Positions 1-5,499 of a stretch of 8,707 nucleotides of DNA are shown one piece after another. The DNA is from Actinomycetota bacterium (GTDB lineage: Bacteria > Actinomycetota > UBA4738). The DNA is taken from assembly GCA_005888465.1 (NCBI GenBank), contig VAYJ01000149.1, positions 1 to 8,707 of the forward strand, in the 5' to 3' direction. The position numbers and the translations under genes were made by a program. The notes under the pieces were generated by a model. The model was not told the origin of the DNA. It ran no database searches and worked only from the letters and a program-made list of their open reading frames with translations. Within the stretch, counting starts at the first letter, position 1. Each line of letters starts with the position of its first letter.

Positions 1-804
1 GACGACCATCCCGCGCTGGCCCTTCCCGATGGGGGCCACTAGGTCGATGATCCGCTCGGTGATGCCCTTCGGGTCGTGCTCGAGCCGGTAGCGCTCCTCG
101 GGGAAGAGCGGCGTCAGCTTGTCGAACTCGGGCCGCTGGCGCGCGGTCTCCGGGTCGACGCCCGCGACGGTGTCGACCCGAAGGAGGGCCGGGTACTTCT
201 CGTTGTCCCGCGGGTTGCGCACGGCACCGGTGATCTCGTCGCCCCGGCGCAGGCCGAACCGGCGGATCTGGGAGAGCGAGACGTAGACGTCCCCTGTCCC
301 GGGCAGGTAGCCGCTCGCCCGGAGGAACCCGTAGCCCTCCGGCAGGACGTCCAGGACGCCCGATCGCACGGGCGCGTTCTGCAGTTCCTCCTCGCGCTCC
401 TCGCGCTCGCGCTCGCGCCGGCGATCCCGGTCGCGGCGGCGCTCCTCACGCGAGGGACGACGGTCGCGCGGACGGTCCTGACCCTGCGGGCGCTCGGAGA
501 CCATCGTCGAGACGCCGCCATCGCCCTCGCTCGCACCCTGCGGCGCGGCCTCGCTCGACCCCTCGTCGGTGGCCCTCGATTCCGACGCGCCGGAGCCGTC
601 CCGGCCCTCGGCACCGTTCCCCGAGCCGGCGCCGTCCTCGGATGCGACGTGCCCGTCGCCCGGGGCCTTAGCCATGATCGCGTCGATCAGCTCGCTCTTC
701 TTCAATCGCTGGTGCCCGGTCACGCCGAGCGTCCCGGCGATCTGCTGGAGCTCGGGGAGCACCTTCGTCTGCAGGTCCTCTCGCCCCATGGTTGGTGAAT
801 CCAT
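1..804 (-). CDS. rho: Transcription termination factor Rho, N-terminal 268 residues (cut by the window edge)
   Basis: Rho is the hexameric RNA-dependent ATPase helicase that ends transcription. In order, I see a Rho N-terminal helical (SAP-like) domain at about residues 9-45 (LQTKVLPELQQIAGTLGV, then KKSELIDAI). A low-complexity linker covers about 46-142, first Gly/Ser/Ala/Asp-rich and then strongly Arg/Asp/Glu-rich (about 108-140). A cold-shock-type RNA-binding domain follows at about 146-215 with the RNP1-like GYGFLR at 158-162. The lead-in to the ATPase domain has LTPLFPEERYRLE (230-242) and DLVAPIGKGQRGMVV (254-268). The window ends a few residues before the expected Walker A motif, so the catalytic domain is outside. 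ATG at 804 is chosen because a strong AGGAAGGAG lies 7 bases upstream; an in-frame ATG at 789 is weaker. The start shares one base with the tal stop (TGATG), implying translational coupling. The long charged linker is typical of actinobacterial Rho. Confidence 0.97.
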   Translation of the reverse strand, partial: MDSPTMGREDLQTKVLPELQQIAGTLGVTGHQRLKKSELIDAIMAKAPGDGHVASEDGAGSGNGAEGRDGSGASESRATDEGSSEAAPQGASEGDGGVSTMVSERPQGQDRPRDRRPSREERRRDRDRRREREREEREEELQNAPVRSGVLDVLPEGYGFLRASGYLPGTGDVYVSLSQIRRFGLRRGDEITGAVRNPRDNEKYPALLRVDTVAGVDPETARQRPEFDKLTPLFPEERYRLEHDPKGITERIIDLVAPIGKGQRGMVV

Positions 805-820
805 CAATGCACTCCTTCCT
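802..820 (-). promoter_or_regulatory. Shine-Dalgarno and TGATG junction that set the rho start
   Basis: On the minus strand, AGGAAGGAG (820 to 812) sits inside the last codons of tal, 7 bases before the rho ATG (804-802). The A of that ATG is also the last base of the tal TGA (806-804). This supports 804 rather than 789 as the rho start and suggests that ribosomes ending tal can re-initiate on rho. Confidence 0.8.
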
Positions 821-1469
821 TCAGCTCCTTCTGGAGCTTGTTCCAATCGCTGAGAAACTTCTCGAGCCCGACGTCGGTCAGCGGATGCTTGACCAGCTGC
901 GTGAACACGCTGTACGGCATGGTCGCGACGTCGGCCCCGGCCTTCGCCGCCTCGATCACGTGCATGGGGTGTCGAAGCGACGCGGCCAGCACCAGCGTGT
1001 CGTAGCCCTGCATCTCGTAGATCTCACAGATCTCCCGGAGTACATACATGCCGTCCGCCCCCACGTCGTCCAGCCGCCCCAGGAACGGCGAGACATAGGT
1101 CGCTCCGATCTCGGCAGCGAGGATGGCTTGGGCCGGCGAGAAGGTGAGGGTCACGTTGACGGGGATCCCCTGATCGGCGAGTCGCTTGCCGGCCGAGATC
1201 CCGTCGGGCGTCATGGCCACCTTCACCACGGCGTTCGAAGCGACCTGGGCCAGCTGCAAGCCCTGTTCGTAGATGGCATCGGCCGTTTCCTCGGTCGTCT
1301 CAAGCGAGACCGGGCCGTCCACCTCGGCGCAGAGCGCCTTCATGTGGGTCTCGATATCCGAATGCTCTCGCGCGATGAGCGTGGGGTTGGACGTGAGCCC
1401 GCCCAGCACACCCCACTTCTTGATCTCGCGGATCTCCTCGAGGTTCGCGGTGTCCAGGAACAGCTTCAT
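804..1469 (-). CDS. tal: Transaldolase, short TalC/FSA-type
   Basis: This 221-residue cytosolic TIM-barrel protein belongs to the small transaldolase / fructose-6-phosphate aldolase family and is full length for it. Family landmarks are FLDTAN (4-9) with catalytic Asp6, TSNPTL (26-31), the Schiff-base lysine Lys83 in NAVVKVAMTPDG, NVTLTFSPAQA (105-115), YVSPFLGRLDD (125-135) and LAASLRHP. Two active-site positions favour transaldolase over aldolase. The residue corresponding to FSA Gln59 is Glu57 (in VSLE), and the residue corresponding to FSA Tyr131 is Phe129 (in SPF). The likely reaction is therefore sedoheptulose 7-phosphate plus glyceraldehyde 3-phosphate to fructose 6-phosphate plus erythrose 4-phosphate, in the pentose phosphate pathway. 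The ATG overlaps the upstream stop as ATGA, and a GGAGG lies about 10 bases before it. A talC-type gene close upstream of rho is also known from Bacillus subtilis. Automated annotation often calls this family fsa. Confidence 0.95.
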   Translation of the reverse strand: MKLFLDTANLEEIREIKKWGVLGGLTSNPTLIAREHSDIETHMKALCAEVDGPVSLETTEETADAIYEQGLQLAQVASNAVVKVAMTPDGISAGKRLADQGIPVNVTLTFSPAQAILAAEIGATYVSPFLGRLDDVGADGMYVLREICEIYEMQGYDTLVLAASLRHPMHVIEAAKAGADVATMPYSVFTQLVKHPLTDVGLEKFLSDWNKLQKELKEGVH

Positions 1470-2413
1470 CCGTTCGTCGCCTCCACTCCTTCGATCGGGC
1501 CGATGCCACCCTGCAGCGCCGCCGTCGCCCGCTCGACCACGAGGTCGATCAGCGCCGACAGCGCCTGGTCAAGGCTGTAGTTCGGGATCACCGGGATCCC
1601 GTGGGTCAGGGCCTGGCTCTTCACGTACTTCTGGACCCGCCGGATGTTCGGGAAGCCTCGCTGGTAGCGCTCGAACGGCCGGGACGAGGAGCCGGTCGAA
1701 CGAGCGACGAAGTGGCTCCGGTGCAGGTCCTCGTCCTCCACGGTCACCACGACAGGGATCGTGAGTGCCCGGCCCTCGTACTCCGAGGGGTCGAAGAACC
1801 CGGGCACGACGTGCGCGCCCTCGATGATCACGCTCTGGCCCTCGACCGCCGCCCGCTCGACGATCGCGTGGATGCCGACCGAGACCGCCGCGGTCTGCTC
1901 GCGAAACCCGACGATGACCTTGTCGGTCGGCCGTGGCGGCGGCTCCCGGAGCGCGGCGTCGGCCTCGAACGAGGAGGTATACAGCGTCGGCATCAGGGCG
2001 TCGGTGAAGAGGGCCCGCATCACCTCACGCACCGCGTCGGTCGCGACGACCCGCACGATGCCCAGGCGCACGGCGAGCTGCGTGGCGAGCGTCGACTTGC
2101 CGACTCCGGTCGCGCCGCCGATGAGGATCACCACCGGCAAGTCCAGGCTCCCGATCTCCCGCCATTTCAGGAAGTTCGTCGCATAGCGCTCTCCCGCGAG
2201 CTCGGAAAGGACGTCGATCGTCAGCTCGTCCAGCTCGTCGGTCGTCACGCTCGGGGTCCCCCGCTCGCGCAGGCGCTCCTCGACCTGCTCGGCCACCTGG
2301 TAGGCGCGGTACGGGGAGAGCCCGGTCACCATCAGCTCGGATGCGCGGAGGCCCTTCGAATAGGGCAGCCCCTGCCGACGGTCGGAGATCACGATGACTT
2401 TGGGTTCGACCAT
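1466..2413 (-). CDS. pgk2: 2-phosphoglycerate kinase with N-terminal ATP-cone-like region
   Basis: This is a 315-residue protein. Residues 5 to about 88 resemble an ATP-cone-type region (VIVISDRRQGLPYSKGL, later RYATNFLKWREI). The P-loop kinase domain starts near residue 92 with Walker A GGATGVGKST (99-108). TDAVREVMR follows at 125-133, and a hydrophobic strand ending in IIEGAHVVPG is typical of this family. Characterised members phosphorylate 2-phosphoglycerate with ATP to give 2,3-bisphosphoglycerate, the first step of cyclic 2,3-diphosphoglycerate synthesis in hyperthermophilic methanogens. The next gene upstream encodes a homologue of the second enzyme, which strengthens the call. The start is ATG at 2413; upstream there are only weak purine-rich stretches (AGAGGAA, CAGGAAA), so the start is probable rather than certain. 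Its stop overlaps the tal start by 4 bases (ATGA), indicating coupling. Confidence 0.88.
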   Translation of the reverse strand: MVEPKVIVISDRRQGLPYSKGLRASELMVTGLSPYRAYQVAEQVEERLRERGTPSVTTDELDELTIDVLSELAGERYATNFLKWREIGSLDLPVVILIGGATGVGKSTLATQLAVRLGIVRVVATDAVREVMRALFTDALMPTLYTSSFEADAALREPPPRPTDKVIVGFREQTAAVSVGIHAIVERAAVEGQSVIIEGAHVVPGFFDPSEYEGRALTIPVVVTVEDEDLHRSHFVARSTGSSSRPFERYQRGFPNIRRVQKYVKSQALTHGIPVIPNYSLDQALSALIDLVVERATAALQGGIGPIEGVEATNG

Positions 2414-2473
2414 GATGTGCGCGGTTTCCTGCTGCGTTCCTCTGGTTCGTGCCTTGGTTGTTGTTGCTTGCCC
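2414..2473 (-). other. 60-base spacer between cpgS and pgk2
   Basis: This is the only real gap inside the four-gene minus-strand group. It holds a CAA-rich stretch (GCAAGCAACAACAACCAAGG) followed by AGAGGAA and CAGGAAA. I see no convincing terminator hairpin or promoter, so read-through from cpgS into pgk2 is the simplest reading. Confidence 0.4.
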
Positions 2474-3577
2474 CTACCCCACGGTGAGGCGGGCCTCGGC
2501 GCGCGCCCCCGCGAGCTCGATCAGCTCGCGCAGGTGCGCCTCGAGGTCGTCCCCCCGGGGCCGGTTGTCCACCACGACGACCTCGGCTCCACGATCCCTG
2601 GCGAACCTCGCCCCCACGTCCACCGCCGACGCCTTCAGCTCCGTGAGCAGCACCTGGAATGGCTGCGCCTCGGCGAGATCCTCCAGGAGCCCCGCCCGAT
2701 CCCCCAAGCGGGCCGATGTGCCGATCACCCTGCACCTCGCGGTCTCTTCGATCTTGCCCGCGAGCCGGCCGGCCAGCTCGCGGGGCGCAGTCGTTGCGAA
2801 GAACGCATCCTTGCCCTTCACGTCAGCCAGCGGCACCGGGATGAGCTCCGCGGTGATCACCCGGACATCTGCGCGTAGCCGACGAACCTGGGAGTCGAGA
2901 GCGGAAAGGTCTTCGGGCCCAGCGGATGGGCCACCCCCCATGATAAAGACTGCGAGGTCGGAAAGCAATATCCGGTAGGCGCCCAGCCAGCCGGTCAGCT
3001 CCTCGGGCGAGATGCCGGCCGGCGCGACGAGCACGGCCGCATCCCAGGGGATCGTGGGCACGGCGGCGCCGCTCCCCTCCAGGATCAGCAAGCCCGGCCC
3101 CTCACCTAGGGCCACCGCAGCCGCGTCGGCGAGGTTCGTGGCGAACGGGCGGCCGGCGAGCCCCCCGCCCGACCGGCGCGCCCCGACCGTGGGGACGCCC
3201 GACGTGAGGGCGTCTTCGAGGTAGTCCGAGGCCGCGTGCTCGCCCCGTGCGGCGAGCGCGAGCAGGGAGTCCAGGGTCACGTCGGCCGGGCGGGTCACCA
3301 CGGGGACGGGCGGGCCGCCCCGGCCCATCGCGACGATCGCCGGCTCGCGGCCGTCCTCCGCCGCCAGCCGTGCCACGTGCGCCGACACGGCGGTCTTCCC
3401 CACCCGTTTGCCGGTCCCGATCACGGCGAGCGTTGGGACCGGAAGGGCCTCCTCGCCGATCGGAGGGTCGAACCGGAAGTCCGGCCCGACGTACGGGGTC
3501 CCCTTGGCGAGCACGTGGGCGGCGAGCTCCATGCGCGCTGGGTCGCTCAGGGCGGGCTCTCCGGAGAGATCCAGCAC
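2474..3577 (-). CDS. cpgS: Cyclic 2,3-diphosphoglycerate synthetase, main reading frame (N-terminus disrupted by a frameshift)
   Basis: The 367 codons from GTG at 3577 encode most of a cyclic 2,3-diphosphoglycerate synthetase, the ATP-dependent enzyme that closes the intramolecular anhydride ring of 2,3-bisphosphoglycerate. Landmarks are the lead-in LDLSGEPAL and TPYVGPDFRFDPP (27-39), a P-loop GTGKRVGKT (54-62), MGRGGPPVPV (84-93), the region around DYLEDALTSGVPTVGARR (118-135), and LILEGSGAAVPTIPWD (164-179). GTG 3577 cannot be the original start. It falls inside a conserved motif (DAVLDLSGEP), and the same frame stays open upstream to a stop at 3751-3749 with recognisable protein (KLDHREPDLG, TLVRLIDELKPDAVLDLSG) but no ATG, GTG or TTG. 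The true N-terminus lies in another frame at 3752. The gene either carries a frameshifting deletion or reflects an assembly error. It leads the cpgS-pgk2-tal-rho group. Confidence 0.85.
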   Translation of the reverse strand: MLDLSGEPALSDPARMELAAHVLAKGTPYVGPDFRFDPPIGEEALPVPTLAVIGTGKRVGKTAVSAHVARLAAEDGREPAIVAMGRGGPPVPVVTRPADVTLDSLLALAARGEHAASDYLEDALTSGVPTVGARRSGGGLAGRPFATNLADAAAVALGEGPGLLILEGSGAAVPTIPWDAAVLVAPAGISPEELTGWLGAYRILLSDLAVFIMGGGPSAGPEDLSALDSQVRRLRADVRVITAELIPVPLADVKGKDAFFATTAPRELAGRLAGKIEETARCRVIGTSARLGDRAGLLEDLAEAQPFQVLLTELKASAVDVGARFARDRGAEVVVVDNRPRGDDLEAHLRELIELAGARAEARLTVG

Positions 3578-3671
3578 CGCGTCCGGCTTGAGCTCGTCGA
3601 TGAGCCGAACGAGCGTCCGCGGCAGGGGTTCGGTGCCGGCGGTCAGGGTGGGGACCGCCCCGAGGTCCGGC

Positions 3672-3752
3672 TCACGGTGGTCGAGCTTGGGCCAGGCCCC
3701 ACCTCGTGACCGCAGGATGGTGCTCTCCGTCCACCAGCGCGACGACCTTCAT
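3672..3752 (-). pseudogene. cpgS: Out-of-frame N-terminal fragment of cpgS
   Basis: ATG at 3752 opens a 26-codon frame beginning MKVVALVDGEHHPAVTRWGL, which matches the conserved N-terminus of cyclic 2,3-diphosphoglycerate synthetases (MK-VVAL-DGEHYPPVTR-like). It ends at a TGA at 3674-3672. The rest of the gene continues in another frame that is already open here. Recalled family members have a strand with a GGTEKL-like segment after this point; here only GGAWPKL is found, in the other frame, so roughly 12-16 residues seem to be missing. Upstream, TAGACT (minus strand, about 3772-3767) could be a -10 for a nearly leaderless transcript; there is no clear Shine-Dalgarno. Confidence 0.7.
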
Positions 3753-3798
3753 GGGAATGCGCCCGAGTCTACGGCGCCGGGTCTGGCACGATACGGAG

Positions 3799-4971
3799 GT
3801 GGACTGGCTCGACCTCGCCCTCATCGGGCTGCTCGTCCTGGCGGCGTTCAATGGGTTCCGGCGGGGAGCGGCCCTGCAGGTCACCGTCTACGTCGGGCTC
3901 CTGGTGGGGCTCCTCGTGGGTGCGATCGTGGCGCCGAGGATCGCGTCGCATGTGAGCTCGCGGGCCACCTCGGCCGCGATCGCGCTCTCGATCCTCCTCG
4001 GCTTCGCCGCGATCGGGGACGCCGTGGGCTGGGTGGTCGGGCGTCGCTTCCAGGGCCTCACCCACCGATCGGTCCTTCGCGTCGCGGACTCGATCGCCGG
4101 CTCGGTGGTGGCGATCGTCGCGCTCCTCGTCGCGGTCTGGTTCCTCGGATGGAACCTGGTGAACGGCCCGATCGATTCCCTGTCCTCCCAGATCCGAGGG
4201 TCGGCGATCATCCAGGAGCTCGACCGGGCGTTCCCACGGCCGCCCTCGGTCCTCGAGGAGATGAAGCAGCTCCTTAACCGCTTCGGCTTCCCCGAGGTCT
4301 TCTCCGGGCTCCCGCCGGCGCCGGCAGGTCCCGTCGCGCTCCCGACAGACGCCGCAATCCGCGACGCCGTCCAGAAAGCCCAGCCGGCCACTGTCCGGAT
4401 CGTCGGCGATGCGTGCGGGGCCATCCAGGAGGGAAGCGGCTTCGCCGTCGCGCCGAACTACATCGTCACCAACGCCCACGTCGTCGCCGGCGAGCACGCG
4501 ACCGAGGTGCAGGAGCAGAACGTCGGATCGCTCTCCGCGACGGTCGTGATGTTCGATCCGAAACTCGACATCGCGATCCTGCACGTGAACGACCCCATCG
4601 CCCACGTGCTGTCGCTCGACGGCACCGACGTGGCCAGGGGCGCTGGCGGCGTCGTGCTGGGGTATCCGGGCGGCGGCCCCTTCGTGTATCACCGCGCCGC
4701 GGTCCGGCGCGCCCTGGACGCCGTGGGTCGCGACATCTACGGCCGCTCGGACGTCGAGCGCGACGTCTACGAGCTGCAGGCGATGGTTCGGCCGGGCAAC
4801 TCCGGAGGGCCGTTCGTGCTGCTCGACGGCACGGTGGCGGGCGTGGTCTTCGCTGCATCCACGACTGATGCCGACGTGGGCTACGCGCTCACCACACCGC
4901 AGATCATGCCGCTCGTCCAGAAGGCCGAGACGCGGACGGCGGCCGTCTCGACTGAAGGGTGCGTGCCCTGA
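3799..4971 (+). CDS. marP: MarP-like membrane-anchored periplasmic serine protease (CvpA domain plus trypsin domain)
   Basis: From GTG at 3799 the protein has 390 residues, close to the 397 of Mycobacterium tuberculosis MarP (Rv3671c). Residues 1 to about 120 form a CvpA-like domain with four hydrophobic segments (around 5-22, 27-47, 59-80 and 98-117). After a linker comes a chymotrypsin-fold protease. Its triad is His227 (TNAHVV), Asp257 (DPKLDIAIL) and Ser335 (RPGNSGGP). Cys206 (GDACGA) and Cys388 (third residue from the C-terminus) sit where MarP has its stabilising disulfide. MarP is needed for acid resistance and cleaves a peptidoglycan hydrolase outside the membrane; the exact role here is inferred. 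The start is uncertain: GGAGG abuts the GTG, and in-frame ATGs at 3751 and 3757 would add an Arg-rich extension. GTG aligns best with MarP. It is divergent from cpgS and convergent with the acetyltransferase. Confidence 0.92.
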   Translation: MDWLDLALIGLLVLAAFNGFRRGAALQVTVYVGLLVGLLVGAIVAPRIASHVSSRATSAAIALSILLGFAAIGDAVGWVVGRRFQGLTHRSVLRVADSIAGSVVAIVALLVAVWFLGWNLVNGPIDSLSSQIRGSAIIQELDRAFPRPPSVLEEMKQLLNRFGFPEVFSGLPPAPAGPVALPTDAAIRDAVQKAQPATVRIVGDACGAIQEGSGFAVAPNYIVTNAHVVAGEHATEVQEQNVGSLSATVVMFDPKLDIAILHVNDPIAHVLSLDGTDVARGAGGVVLGYPGGGPFVYHRAAVRRALDAVGRDIYGRSDVERDVYELQAMVRPGNSGGPFVLLDGTVAGVVFAASTTDADVGYALTTPQIMPLVQKAETRTAAVSTEGCVP

Positions 4972-4974
4972 CGC

Positions 4975-5499
4975 TCAGGTCGGCGGGTCGATCAACCATC
5001 GACCCATGACGATCTCGTCGCGGTACCCGACCGACTTGCGCGAGTGGCCGGTGAGCCGGCCTTCCTCGACGAACCCGAACTTCGCGTAGAGCGCGAGCGC
5101 GCGCTGGTTGTCCGGATAGACCGAGAGCGCGAGCTTCTCCACCCCGTGCGCGCGCGCCCACGCCATCGCCTCGGCCATCAGCGCCGAGCCGACGCCGCGC
5201 CCCCGCCACTCCGGCGCGACGGCCATCCCGAGGGAGGCGACGTGGCGCGTGACCGGATGCTCCTCGCGCGACACGGAGAGGTGCCCGATCACGCGGTCGC
5301 CGTGGACGGCCACGAGGTTCGCCTCCTCGTTCGTCCACGACGAGCGGAAGCGCTTGCGGAAGGTGCGAACGCTGCCGTGGACCGCGTCGGAACGGACGAA
5401 CGTTCCCTCGCCCACCACCGAGCGCCACAGCATCAGGAACGACCGCGCGTCGGCAGGGCCCGCGGGCCGCACGACGAACCCGTCAGCGGTCTCCGTCAC
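4975..5499 (-). CDS. GNAT-family N-acetyltransferase
   Basis: This 174-residue cytosolic enzyme has the Gcn5-related acetyltransferase fold, which transfers an acetyl group from acetyl-CoA to an amine. Motif A is MAVAPEWRGRGVGSALM (92-108), with the acetyl-CoA pyrophosphate-binding RGRGVG at 99-104. Motif B is NQRALALYAKFGF (131-143), and the C-terminal strand has EEGRLTGHSRKSVGYRDEIVMG. The overall layout resembles RimJ/RimI- and phosphinothricin-acetyltransferase-like members; the substrate cannot be told from sequence. The start is GTG at 5499, with GGAG 7 bases upstream, inside the end of argS. The two genes overlap by 17 bases, which suggests co-transcription and coupled translation after argS. 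Its stop lies 3 bases from that of the convergent marP-like gene, leaving no room for a terminator between them. Confidence 0.9.
   Translation of the reverse strand: MTETADGFVVRPAGPADARSFLMLWRSVVGEGTFVRSDAVHGSVRTFRKRFRSSWTNEEANLVAVHGDRVIGHLSVSREEHPVTRHVASLGMAVAPEWRGRGVGSALMAEAMAWARAHGVEKLALSVYPDNQRALALYAKFGFVEEGRLTGHSRKSVGYRDEIVMGRWLIDPPT

Noticed and set aside
396..440. Repeat-like CGCGAG/CTCGCG run
   Set aside because: It encodes the Arg/Glu tract of Rho; codon-level low complexity rather than a DNA repeat element or CRISPR.
787..789. Alternative rho start at the second ATG
   Set aside because: The ATG at 804 has a near-perfect, well-spaced Shine-Dalgarno and a stop-start overlap with tal; 789 has neither.
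1601..2878. A 425-codon plus-strand open frame opposite pgk2 and cpgS
   Set aside because: It lies antisense to two recognisable genes; its Arg/Asp/His/Leu/Val-rich composition is the usual mirror of high-G+C coding DNA, with no motif.
3769..4692. A 307-codon minus-strand frame opposite the MarP-like gene
   Set aside because: The plus strand carries a full protease triad and membrane domain; the minus frame is a low-complexity mirror product.
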